Part shown: piece after piece, positions 16,802 to 24,908 of the stretch | Position numbering within the stretch: position 1 is the first letter of the stretch | How the letters are laid out: every line of letters starts with the position of its first letter | From: Clostridiales bacterium GWD2_32_19 | Lineage (GTDB): Bacteria > Bacillota > Clostridia > Lachnospirales > UBA12420 | Assembly (NCBI GenBank): GCA_001795385.1 | Contig: MGOU01000031.1 | Location: 1 to 45,461, forward strand | Direction of reading: 5' to 3' | DNA: 45,461 nt | Notes under the pieces: generated by a model | Database searches by the model: none | What the model was told of the DNA's origin: nothing | Seen by the model: the letters and a program-made list of their open reading frames with translations, nothing else | Program-made: the position numbers and the translations under genes

Positions 16802-19588
16802 TTATTTAGTTGTTCTACCGTATTTTCTGATTTTCTCATCTAAATCATGTATACTTATTGGTTTGCTTAAATAATCATCCATTCCAACTTCAATACATTT
16901 TTCCTTATCACCTTTCATAGTATACGCGGTTAACGCAACAATAGCCGCATGCCTTTTATCTTCTTCAAATTCTCTTATTATCTTTGTAGCTGTATATCCA
17001 TCCATTACAGGCATCTGACAATCCATAAATATGAGGTCATATTCTTTCTCTGTACACGCCCGAACTGCCTGTTCTCCATCTTCCACAACATCACAGCTTA
17101 ATCCTCTCTTTTTAAGTAAACTAACAAAGAACTTTTTATTATTCTCATTATCTTCAACCAACAAAATTCTTAGTTCACTATTTAAACCTTCTTTTATATC
17201 TAGTATGTTTTTATTTTCATTTTCAAAAAATAAACTTTTAAAATTTGTTTGTGTTTCTTCTCTATCAATTTTATTAAACTGAACTACAAATGTAAATGTC
17301 GTTTCCTTAAACTCTTCACTTTCAACTTTTATTTCTCCATTCATCATTTCTGCAATGCTCTTGCATATAGCAAGACCCAGTCCTGTTCCTCCAAACCTTC
17401 TTGTTGATGAAGCATCTGCCTGGCTAAAAGGTTTAAATAGCCTTTGTCTACTCTCTTCTGAAATTCCTATGCCTGTATCTTTAATTTTAAATCGTATCCT
17501 TATAGTTGTTTCAGTTTGACCCTCAATCTCGATAGTCATGGAAATATATCCTTTATCTGTAAATTTCACAGCGTTACTGATGAGGTTTGTTATTATTTGT
17601 CTTAATCTAGTAGGATCTCCAATTACAGTCTTTGGAATGTTATCGTCAATGTGCAAATAAAGCTCCAATCCTTTTTCTTTTGTGCTAGTATAATAAGGGA
17701 TTACCGATGCTTCAACTGCTGAATACAGGTCAAAAGGAATACTCTCTATTTCCATCTTGCCGGCCTCTATTTTCGATATATCTAAAATATCATTAATTAC
17801 TGCAAGTAATGTTTCAGTAGATATTTTTATGTCGTCAATATATTCAAGCTGAGTCTCATCAAGTTCTGTGGTTTCAAGCAAACTTAGAAAACCAACTATC
17901 CCGTTCATAGGTGTTCTTATTTCATGAGACATATTTGCTAAAAATTGACTCTTCGTTATATTTGCTGCCTCTGCTTGCTCTTTTGCAATAATCATTTCAC
18001 TTTCTGCTAGTTTTCTTTCTGTTATATCCTTCGTAAATACCATTATCCGTTTCTTAGAAATTTTAACCCCTTCTATGGCCCACTGCCTTATAACACCATC
18101 TTTTCTTAAAAGTGGCAACTCTACATAAACTCTACCCACATTAAGCACCGCTTGGAATTCTTTTACTAATTTTTCATGGTTTTCCTTAGGTGTTATCTGC
18201 ATAAGAGTCATACTTAATAGCTCTTCCTCTGAGTATTTCGTTATCTCACACGCTGCTTTATTAACCTCTATGTAATTCCCTTTTTCATTTACCACAAATA
18301 TGCCATCAGGAGCGTTATTAATATAATGCCTGAATTTTTTCTCGCTTTCGATTAATGATTTCTGCATAGCCTTACGCGTTAGGAATAACCCCATCTGACG
18401 TGCTAATATTTCAATAATACCTTTGTTTTTTACCTCAGTATTTTTAGACATAATCAGGGTGAAATTACCTATTTCTTTGTTTCCATTCAATAATTTTACT
18501 ATAACTATCTGCCCAAGGTTAAGTAATTTCTCCAAGGTTAAGCTTACTGACTTTGGAACTTCTCCCATAAAAGTATCGTGTAAAGAAGAAACCTTAAAAA
18601 TTATTTTTTCCTCATCTATATAATGTTTTTGTATGTCCCATGTCTTTCCAATAAATGAGTAGCCAACTATAGATACCGCCTTAATTATATCATCATTATC
18701 AGCTGATATGGCTATTGTTTTTGCCTTTTTTCTATTTTCATCATATAAATTTAAAATTGAATATTTCGCACCAGATATTTTTAGAAGCTTATCCAAAATC
18801 TTTTGATAATCTTCTTTTTCATCAGATGACCTCAAAATCTCTTCTGAAAAATCTATGAGCTCCTTCATTGCATCTTTTTCTTCAATCTTATCCGTAATAT
18901 CTCTTGCAATTGAATAAATTAGTTTTTCATATAGCTTTGATTTCCATTCAATATACTTATACGAGCCGTCCTTGCAACGAAATCTATTTATAATATTAAA
19001 ACTCGTTCCATTTTCACTAGTATTTGATATTTTATTATAATTTTTTTCTTTATCATCGGGATGTATAAACTCTATTACTTTTCTTCCTTCTAGCTCTTTT
19101 CTTTTATATCCAAATATGTCTTCCCAAGACTTACTAACTTTTACAATTTCGCCCTCTAAATTTGCAATACTTAGTATATCTAGACCTATTTCAAAAAAGT
19201 TATCCAATTTAAGTAGTTCAAGCTTTTCTTTTGTTGTATCACTAACAAATGTAACAAAATAATACTTCTTTGGAGAATACACATTAACTTTATGCCAACG
19301 ATTTAGTGGCTTTATAAACTGTTCTTGCTCTTCTTTACCACCATTCAAAGCTATTTCACCATAAAACTTAATCCAATTAAACTCACTATTCTTTATACCA
19401 GGCATTACATCGGTTACTCTTTTTCCTATGATATCCGAAGCCTTAAGCCCTGTTAGTTTCTCGAAAGCACTGTTCGCTTCGATGAACTCATAATCACAAG
19501 GTTCGCCCTTTTCATCCAAAATAATCTTATGATATGCATATCCCATAGGGGAATTATCACGTATTTTCTTATAATAATTGTCATCCAT
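16802..19588 (-). CDS. PAS/GAF hybrid sensor histidine kinase with receiver domain
   Basis: 928 residues from the ATG at 19588, with GAGGTG 9 bases upstream; a GTG four codons earlier has no ribosome site. No membrane segment, so it is a cytoplasmic sensor. Domain order by motifs: PAS (~1-120), PAS/PAC (~125-235, RCKDGSYKYIEWK), a GAF-like region (~245-405), a third PAS (~415-525), HisKA with phospho-acceptor His ~555 in FLANMSHEIRTPMNGIVGF, HATPase with NLISNAVKF, DTGIGI and GGTGLGLAI boxes, and a C-terminal receiver (~808-928) with acidic pair VEDN, phospho-Asp in DLIFMDCQMP and the conserved Lys in LSKPI. No output domain, so signal probably passes on by phosphorelay. Its promoter carries a palindrome over -35. 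Confidence 0.93.
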   Translation of the reverse strand: MDDNYYKKIRDNSPMGYAYHKIILDEKGEPCDYEFIEANSAFEKLTGLKASDIIGKRVTDVMPGIKNSEFNWIKFYGEIALNGGKEEQEQFIKPLNRWHKVNVYSPKKYYFVTFVSDTTKEKLELLKLDNFFEIGLDILSIANLEGEIVKVSKSWEDIFGYKRKELEGRKVIEFIHPDDKEKNYNKISNTSENGTSFNIINRFRCKDGSYKYIEWKSKLYEKLIYSIARDITDKIEEKDAMKELIDFSEEILRSSDEKEDYQKILDKLLKISGAKYSILNLYDENRKKAKTIAISADNDDIIKAVSIVGYSFIGKTWDIQKHYIDEEKIIFKVSSLHDTFMGEVPKSVSLTLEKLLNLGQIVIVKLLNGNKEIGNFTLIMSKNTEVKNKGIIEILARQMGLFLTRKAMQKSLIESEKKFRHYINNAPDGIFVVNEKGNYIEVNKAACEITKYSEEELLSMTLMQITPKENHEKLVKEFQAVLNVGRVYVELPLLRKDGVIRQWAIEGVKISKKRIMVFTKDITERKLAESEMIIAKEQAEAANITKSQFLANMSHEIRTPMNGIVGFLSLLETTELDETQLEYIDDIKISTETLLAVINDILDISKIEAGKMEIESIPFDLYSAVEASVIPYYTSTKEKGLELYLHIDDNIPKTVIGDPTRLRQIITNLISNAVKFTDKGYISMTIEIEGQTETTIRIRFKIKDTGIGISEESRQRLFKPFSQADASSTRRFGGTGLGLAICKSIAEMMNGEIKVESEEFKETTFTFVVQFNKIDREETQTNFKSLFFENENKNILDIKEGLNSELRILLVEDNENNKKFFVSLLKKRGLSCDVVEDGEQAVRACTEKEYDLIFMDCQMPVMDGYTATKIIREFEEDKRHAAIVALTAYTMKGDKEKCIEVGMDDYLSKPISIHDLDEKIRKYGRTTK

Positions 19589-19636
19589 CTTATATAACAC
19601 CTCGTTGCTTTGCTTAGATTAGTCCCATATATATTT

Positions 19637-19680
19637 ATTATACAATCTACTTTCATTTTGTCAAGATTATGTGACAAAAT
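19637..19680 (-). promoter_or_regulatory. Sigma-A promoter of the hybrid kinase with palindrome over -35
   Basis: TTGACA (19664-19659), 16-base spacer, TATAAT (19642-19637). ATTTTGTC (19655-19662), ten bases, GACAAAAT (19673-19680) overlaps the -35 box in the same geometry as at the Nudix-regulator promoter, which suggests a shared repressor. Confidence 0.8.
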
Positions 19681-19729
19681 ATATAAAATAATTCGTTTTA
19701 AGTATCTTTCATATTATATTATTCTTAGT

Positions 19730-19755
19730 AAAAAAGAGTCTTTTATCAGACTCCT
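19730..19755 (-). terminator. Intrinsic terminator of the 71-residue protein gene
   Basis: On the minus strand GGAGTCTGATAAAAGACTC makes a hairpin followed by T6, 19 bases after the stop codon at 19774. Confidence 0.8.
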
Positions 19756-19773
19756 ACATTATTGTTCTTATTC

Positions 19774-19989
19774 TTATTCTTGAATGTACCACCATATTAT
19801 TTGATTTTTCATTATATTAATCCGACCTTCATATCTCTTTTCTGGCACTTTAGAACTAGGAATAGGCGCTCCTGTCTTGTTGATAATCTTACCATTTGAT
19901 ATTTTAAAGTATTCTGGCAATTCTTCGCATAAATCTCCAGACATTATAGTTCCATCAGTAGTTTTAATCACAATTGTATTAAGCTCCAA
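19774..19989 (-). CDS. Small uncharacterised protein, TTG start
   Basis: 71 residues. It starts at a TTG with AGGGGGA 9 bases upstream and ends just before a good terminator, so it is a genuine single-gene unit. The sequence begins MELNTIVIKTTDGTIMSGDL, a beta-strand-rich pattern, and ends INIMKNQIIWWYIQE with a tryptophan pair. No membrane segment or cysteine motif beyond one Cys. I do not recognise a family. MITE copy 4 lies 24 bases before its start, between it and the small kinase gene upstream. Confidence 0.7.
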   Translation of the reverse strand: MELNTIVIKTTDGTIMSGDLCEELPEYFKISNGKIINKTGAPIPSSKVPEKRYEGRINIMKNQIIWWYIQE

Positions 19990-20013
19990 TAAATATTCCC
20001 CCTAAATTTCTTT

Positions 20014-20084
20014 GGTAGTGTAAAATATTTATGGTACTAAATACTACACATTTTTCATTTTTTCATAAAACTTTTGACACTATC
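20014..20084. mobile_element. MITE copy 4 (71 bp, internally deleted)
   Basis: GGTAGTGTAAAATATTTATG at the left and AAAACTTTTGACACTATC at the right, joined with almost no middle. Perfect 8-bp direct repeats ATTTCTTT flank it (20006-20013 and 20085-20092). It has both ends and little else, which shows what is needed for mobility in trans. Confidence 0.92.
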
Positions 20085-20101
20085 ATTTCTTTTTGTATCT
20101 C

Positions 20102-20878
20102 TTAGCTTTTAGGTATTCTTATGTGAAATGTCGTACCCTCTTGTTCCCTTACTGCAAATGTCATTTCTCCCCCAAACTTTATTTTTATTACTTCATTTGA
20201 TGTATATATCCCAAGCCCTGTTCCTTTACTACCTTTAGTTGCCACCATTTCACTTAATAGTTTATCCCTTATCTTGTCGGATATCCCACCTGCATAGTCT
20301 TTTATTTCAAATATGCAACTATCATTTTCTTCTGATATTTTAAGTTCAATTTCCCCTGGTTTTCCATTATACGCATCTACAGTATTCATTATCAAATTAT
20401 TTATTACCTGTATTAATGAATTCAAAGAACCTCTTATTTCTAGTTTTTCTGTATTTACTTGTTCTACAACAAGTTTGCATTTATTCTTCTTAAGCGTAAA
20501 TCCCATTAATATGTTTACTTTATTTACGACTTCTTCAATCCTAAAAAATTCATTATCTTGATTTTTTGCTGCAATCGCTTGGTCTTCTACTGCATATACA
20601 ATATCACCAAGATAATCACAATATGGTCTCATTTTTTCTAGCCAACTCTTCATTTCTTTTGCCATCTCATGATAATCATCTTTCGTTACAGCATCATTAT
20701 CTAGCGACTCATCATATTCATCTGCTAAATCTTTTAAAGCCTCTATTCCTCCAATAAGTGATATTATAGGTGTTTTCATATTATGTGCTATTCCACCTAT
20801 TAGCTCTCCGAGTGTAGCAAGTCTTTCTTGTTCAATCAATTTTTCTTGATTTTTTCTTATTGTATTTTTATTATTCAT
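20102..20878 (-). CDS. Small cytoplasmic sensor histidine kinase
   Basis: 258 residues with no input domain and no membrane segment. The phospho-acceptor helix reads LGELIGGIAHNMKTPIISLI (~residues 23-42), with H32 followed by N-x-K-T-P rather than E-x-x-x-P. The HATPase boxes are present: INNLIMNTVDAY (N-box), IKDYAGGISDKI (G1, with Tyr in place of the usual Thr/Asn) and GSKGTGLGIYTS (G2). It must be regulated by a partner or by its short N-terminal coiled coil (NKNTIRKNQEKLIEQERLA). No response regulator is adjacent; the hybrid kinase downstream on the same strand is a possible relay partner, though a MITE and a small gene lie between. Confidence 0.85.
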   Translation of the reverse strand: MNNKNTIRKNQEKLIEQERLATLGELIGGIAHNMKTPIISLIGGIEALKDLADEYDESLDNDAVTKDDYHEMAKEMKSWLEKMRPYCDYLGDIVYAVEDQAIAAKNQDNEFFRIEEVVNKVNILMGFTLKKNKCKLVVEQVNTEKLEIRGSLNSLIQVINNLIMNTVDAYNGKPGEIELKISEENDSCIFEIKDYAGGISDKIRDKLLSEMVATKGSKGTGLGIYTSNEVIKIKFGGEMTFAVREQEGTTFHIRIPKS

Positions 20879-20957
20879 GCTTTAAGTCTCCTTAACCATC
20901 TCTATCTTTAGCAGTATTTATTAATTAACCACCAACTAGTTAATACTGTAACATGTA

Positions 20958-21020
20958 ATAGTGGTTCACTAATGAATGTTTGAGTGTGAAAAATTCCAAC
21001 ATCTATTATTGAACCACTTC
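20958..21020. repeat. Inverted repeat behind the chemoreceptor gene
   Basis: ATAGTGGTTCACTAAT (20958-20973) and ATTATTGAACCACTTC (21005-21020) pair with three mismatches around a 31-base loop. A T-run follows only on the plus strand, although the genes here are on the minus strand, so it is an unconventional terminator or a small repeat relic. Confidence 0.5.
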
Positions 21021-21033
21021 TTTTTTGTTATAA

Positions 21034-22287
21034 TTATGATTTATATGTTTGCATAACTTCTCTCAACTTTACAGACATTTCATAAACATCATTAAATGAT
21101 GCATCAATTTCTTGCATAGTGCTTACTTGATCTTGTATACTCTCACTTATGCCTCCAATATCCATTGAAATCTCATTTGTATTATTCGCCATATTATCGA
21201 CATAAGCTGTCATTTCATCCATTTCCTCAGACTGCTTTTTTATAGCCTTATCAATGGTTTGCATTTTAGATACAACATCTTTAATATTTACTATAACATT
21301 ATCTATAACATTACCTACATCTACCGCTTTGTCTACACTTTTAGCAACTATTTCTTCAACTTTTGCAACAGATTTTATAGTTTCTTGAGACTTAAATTGA
21401 TTGTCTGCAATTAATGCGGATATTTCTCTAGCAGCACTTGTACTTCCATCAGCCAGTTTTCTTATCTCCTCTGCAACAACATTAAAGCCTCTACCTGCTT
21501 CTCCTGCTCTAGCTGCTTCAATCGCTGCATTAAGTGCAAGTAAGTTTGTTTGATTTGAAATATTAGTTATAAAATCAACTATTTCCTTTATTTTATTAGA
21601 AGATTCACCTAAAGTTCCTATGAAAGTTGTAACATCATTTGTAGATGACTGGATATCTTTAATAGTCGAAATTACATCGCTAACTTTTTTAAAACTTTCT
21701 TCCGCATACTCTTGTACTTTAACGCTACTTACATATGTCCTTTGGCTAGCAACAGCAGTTGCTTTGGAAAACTTAACACATTCTGTTATCCCTGTTGTGG
21801 TTTCCATTACAGTTCTAAGATTACTATTAGTTTCATCTTCTATTTTTCTAATAGTATTTGCTATTTTCTCTATCGATTTATTACTCATTTCCGTTGCTTT
21901 TGAAAGTTCTTCACTAGATGTTGATATAATATCTATAGAGTCATATACTTTATTATGTATATTACTTAGTTCTTTAGATAATATATCTATCTCTGAGCAT
22001 AGTCTTCTTATCTCATCATTTTTACCACACTTAATTATATCGGATATTTGCTTTCCTTCTTTTATATAACTTTTTATGTTTGTTGTTATACTCTTTATAT
22101 TTTTATTTGATGCTTTTATATTAAGTATTGATATTAACAATCCTAATATAACACCTATTACAATAAAAATTATATTATCCAGTAAATTTAAATGCATACT
22201 AATCGATAAAAAAATGATTGCTAAAAGTATTATAATAGTTAATCTAATTACTACTTTTTTATTCAATTTAATCGTATTTAGCTTCAT
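21034..22287 (-). CDS. Methyl-accepting chemotaxis protein without extracellular sensor domain
   Basis: 417 residues. Two adjacent transmembrane helices (~residues 11-29 and ~33-50) are separated only by a short turn, so there is no periplasmic ligand domain. A short HAMP-like linker and the long antiparallel coiled-coil signalling domain follow, with the conserved hairpin tip [20 protein letters not shown] then [16 protein letters not shown] (~residues 245-280). Such receptors depend on a soluble or membrane partner for input. The gene 18 bases upstream encodes a V4R-like small protein and is the obvious candidate sensor. A sigma-A promoter upstream of that gene serves both. Confidence 0.93.
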   Translation of the reverse strand: MKLNTIKLNKKVVIRLTIIILLAIIFLSISMHLNLLDNIIFIVIGVILGLLISILNIKASNKNIKSITTNIKSYIKEGKQISDIIKCGKNDEIRRLCSEIDILSKELSNIHNKVYDSIDIISTSSEELSKATEMSNKSIEKIANTIRKIEDETNSNLRTVMETTTGITECVKFSKATAVASQRTYVSSVKVQEYAEESFKKVSDVISTIKDIQSSTNDVTTFIGTLGESSNKIKEIVDFITNISNQTNLLALNAAIEAARAGEAGRGFNVVAEEIRKLADGSTSAAREISALIADNQFKSQETIKSVAKVEEIVAKSVDKAVDVGNVIDNVIVNIKDVVSKMQTIDKAIKKQSEEMDEMTAYVDNMANNTNEISMDIGGISESIQDQVSTMQEIDASFNDVYEMSVKLREVMQTYKS

Positions 22288-22305
22288 TTTTTACCTCCCG
22301 GTATA

Positions 22306-22848
22306 CTACCATGTAATAACATATGTACAACTTTCAGCCCCAGTTTTCCTGCAAACATGAGAATCGGTATGTTCTACTGTTACCATTATAGAATCAGAAG
22401 GTAGGAATCTCTCTGCCATTGCTTCAATTATACCCATGTCAAACTCACAAGGATACGGATTGGTACAAACCATTTTGCCCGAGTTATCACCAGTTTTTGT
22501 ATATGTATAATGTCCTATTTCTCCGCCTCTATGATTCATATGATATGCCATATCTATTGCTGATAAGCCTTTATCAATATTATCAATATCCGGCGGGAAC
22601 TTTGCATTAGCAGGTATTGCCTTCCCTATTACATTTAAAGTTTTGGCACCTATCTTTTCAGAAATCTCTTTAAAAGAATCTAGCCAAGCCTGTTGTGAAT
22701 ACCACTCCCCAGGTTTTGGATCGTTTATTCCGTTCTTAGCTAAAATATCAATAGATTGTTTTTTAAATACTCCTACCCCATTTACTACTGATAAAACTGT
22801 TTCCCCATTCACTTCAACATTACTTGAATATGCTTTAAATATTGCCAC
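22306..22848 (-). CDS. V4R-like small sensory protein paired with a chemoreceptor
   Basis: 180 residues, GTG start with GGGGGAAG 6 bases upstream. Soluble, no signal peptide. Conserved-looking segments: FKEISEKIGAKTLNVIGKAI, MAYHMNHRGGEIGHYTY, MVCTNPYPCEFDMGIIEAM, and the ending VCRKTGAESCTYVITW. The Cys-x-x-x-G-x-x-x-Cys-x-x-x-V ending resembles V4R domains, small-molecule-binding folds related to H-NOX-type sensors; the CTNPYPC motif could hold a metal. Being first in a two-gene operon with a sensor-less chemoreceptor, it probably provides the input. The family name is a motif-based guess; the operon pairing is directly seen. Confidence 0.6.
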   Translation of the reverse strand: MAIFKAYSSNVEVNGETVLSVVNGVGVFKKQSIDILAKNGINDPKPGEWYSQQAWLDSFKEISEKIGAKTLNVIGKAIPANAKFPPDIDNIDKGLSAIDMAYHMNHRGGEIGHYTYTKTGDNSGKMVCTNPYPCEFDMGIIEAMAERFLPSDSIMVTVEHTDSHVCRKTGAESCTYVITW

Positions 22849-22889
22849 TTTACTTCCCCCTCTTATCTTATTTTTTTTATATGAATTAT

Positions 22890-22918
22890 ATTATAGATAA
22901 TTAAGGTAATATTGTCAA
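22890..22918 (-). promoter_or_regulatory. Sigma-A promoter of the sensor-chemoreceptor operon
   Basis: TTGACA (22918-22913), 17-base spacer, TATAAT (22895-22890), full consensus, 42 bases before the GTG start at 22848. Confidence 0.88.
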
Positions 22919-23198
22919 TATATTTCATATTATTAATTTTTTTATAACATTTCAAGTTTAAATGCAATGTACTTTATGAGTAAATCAACATATACAATCC
23001 TTAAAGGCTATAAAATAAGCTAGATGATGTGACAGTAATAAGATTGTATATATTCATTCCCGCTCTTAACTTCATAGTGATTGGAATGTTTTGTTATTCA
23101 TTGAATAATATATTGTAGACTAGCTTTATAATTATGATTACTGAATTTGGGTAGTTCAAACTAATTAGTCCAGTGCTTATATGGTGAGTAAAGAACTA

Positions 23199-23244
23199 AA
23201 CAATAGATAATTTTAAATATTATCTATTGTTAACATTTTTTTTC
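23199..23244 (+). terminator. Hairpin plus U-tract in the leader of the plus-strand operon
   Basis: AACAATAGATAAT (23199-23211) and ATTATCTATTGTT (23219-23231) form a perfect 13-bp stem with a 7-base loop, followed shortly by T8. It has the form of a terminator, yet no gene precedes it on this strand, so it is either an attenuator 100 bases before the operon or the end of a small RNA transcribed from about 22930-23190. The 22919-23346 gap holds no protein gene, and I see no convincing sigma-A promoter on the plus strand. Confidence 0.65.
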
Positions 23245-23346
23245 GACATTTTATCAAAGATGCAAAATATATACTTTGTATAGTAACTTCAGCCAACTTT
23301 TGCAAGTCAGGAGTTGAGTATTTGTATTCAAAGGAGATGTTTATAT

Positions 23347-24870
23347 ATGTATAATAAAGATGTATTACTTAAAGATATGTCAGGACACTCAAGTACAAAC
23401 AAATGGGATATTGTATGTTGCTATCAGGAAGATATTGTTAATAATTTATTGAAAGAAAAATACAAACAGGGAACATTGGTCACTGATATTAAAATTAGTG
23501 GGAGTTATGAAGATCCTTTTTCTGGGACAATTCTATTTGAATCTGACTTAAAACTTCATGAGCCTGAACTACAATTTGATTCTGAAAAAAAAAATGTTTC
23601 AAGGTTAATTATGCCGATTGCAGAAGGTACATGCTCATTAACTCAAAAAGATAATCCTGCAAATGTAAAAAAATACATAATCGACCCATATATTCTTCAA
23701 CTTGTTTGTGATGTTCCGCTAGCTGCTACATCGGGTGACACAAAAGCTGTCCATGATGGAGATGTCCATGATGGGAAAACTCCTATCACATTTGATAAAG
23801 GTTCAAATACTGAACATAAAATTTTTCTTCACTTTAGTAATTCGACTGATACAACTTTTGATATTGTGCCTATACCTGGAAATGAAGATGCTGCAAAGAA
23901 ACAGGAAATCTTTCAAGAAAATATTCGACCTGAAATAATAAAATTAATCGCTACATTCTTCAAAGAAGAAGTTGATGAGATAAATTATGCAATGGGAGGA
24001 ATTAGTAATATAGATCAACCTGGTGTTAAAACAATATTACCTAAATCATTCATTTTCTCTGTTTTCAAACCTGAGCAAAATAGTGTAGGATGTTTGAGCT
24101 TATATATTCAATCTGATGACAGCGGGAATGGTCCTGGAGATATAAATCCGTCTTTTCAGCCTAATGGTTCTGTTACTTCCCCTATTCCCGATGGTTATAC
24201 AGCATCCATTATATTATCTGGAGACTATTTAGGTAAATTATTAGTGTCATTGCTGACTGATAGGGCAAGTGGTAAGACAGCAAAAGTTGACTCAAATACA
24301 ACTGGTCTTATAATCGAAACTAATATTCCAAACAAAGTTATTTCATATCCAGGATATAATAGAAACGTAAATCATTGGTTTGATGGAATTAATATAAACA
24401 TTTCGAATACACCTCTGTATTTTAATCTTAATCAAGATCAGCAAAATGTAACAATGAGTTCACCTTCTGCTGATGGTAATTATTCAAATTGGGATAATTG
24501 TGGTGGGGAAATGTTAGGTGGGAGTGGTCACATCAGTGCGAGTTTCACCGTGAATGAAACATTTCCATTAAAACTTTCTTCGGATGGAAAGCTTAAATTT
24601 AGTTTTATATTAAATCAATCTGGTGTTGAAGTTACTGCTAAAACACATTGTACAAGTGGTGGTTGGGAAATTGATGAGGAACCTATTAGAAAAGGACTTA
24701 AAGCAAATATTCCTCCACAAATTGGTACTATTTCTGTTCAGCTCGATCAAGTTAGTATGTTTGTAGTAGGTAATTTATTATTTCCTGAAAAGAACATACT
24801 TAAATTTAAATCAGAAGATAGCTTTTATGTCCCTCATGATCTTATTGTATTTGGTAATATACAACAATGA
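23347..24870 (+). CDS. P47/OrfX-type TULIP-fold protein
   Basis: 507 residues from the ATG at 23347, preceded by AAAGGAGATG; an upstream in-frame ATG lacks a ribosome site. No signal peptide or membrane segment. The N-terminus (residues 18-37) STNKWDIVCCYQEDIVNNLL matches the W-D-x-V...VN..L opening of clostridial P47/OrfX2 proteins, whose tubular lipid-binding (TULIP) domains lie beside botulinum neurotoxin genes and have relatives in other bacteria. Other family-like features: LIMPIAEGTCSL, the central VGCLSLYIQSDDSG then PIPDGYTASIILSGDYL, and the ending VPHDLIVFGNI. It is beta-rich with two likely tubular domains. First gene of a three-gene operon; the next starts 38 bases on. No neurotoxin or NTNH gene is nearby. 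Assignment is by motif memory, not a search. Confidence 0.65.
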   Translation: MYNKDVLLKDMSGHSSTNKWDIVCCYQEDIVNNLLKEKYKQGTLVTDIKISGSYEDPFSGTILFESDLKLHEPELQFDSEKKNVSRLIMPIAEGTCSLTQKDNPANVKKYIIDPYILQLVCDVPLAATSGDTKAVHDGDVHDGKTPITFDKGSNTEHKIFLHFSNSTDTTFDIVPIPGNEDAAKKQEIFQENIRPEIIKLIATFFKEEVDEINYAMGGISNIDQPGVKTILPKSFIFSVFKPEQNSVGCLSLYIQSDDSGNGPGDINPSFQPNGSVTSPIPDGYTASIILSGDYLGKLLVSLLTDRASGKTAKVDSNTTGLIIETNIPNKVISYPGYNRNVNHWFDGININISNTPLYFNLNQDQQNVTMSSPSADGNYSNWDNCGGEMLGGSGHISASFTVNETFPLKLSSDGKLKFSFILNQSGVEVTAKTHCTSGGWEIDEEPIRKGLKANIPPQIGTISVQLDQVSMFVVGNLLFPEKNILKFKSEDSFYVPHDLIVFGNIQQ

Positions 24871-24908
24871 TAGCAATATCAAAAAATATAATAAAAGGAG
24901 CAATGTTT

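Noticed and set aside
22919-23198. Riboswitch upstream of the effector operon
   Set aside because: I could not match it to any known aptamer fold; only the terminator-like hairpin is supported.
23347-24870. Part of a botulinum neurotoxin cluster
   Set aside because: Only one P47-like gene is present; no neurotoxin, NTNH, OrfX1/3 or BotR gene is in the window.
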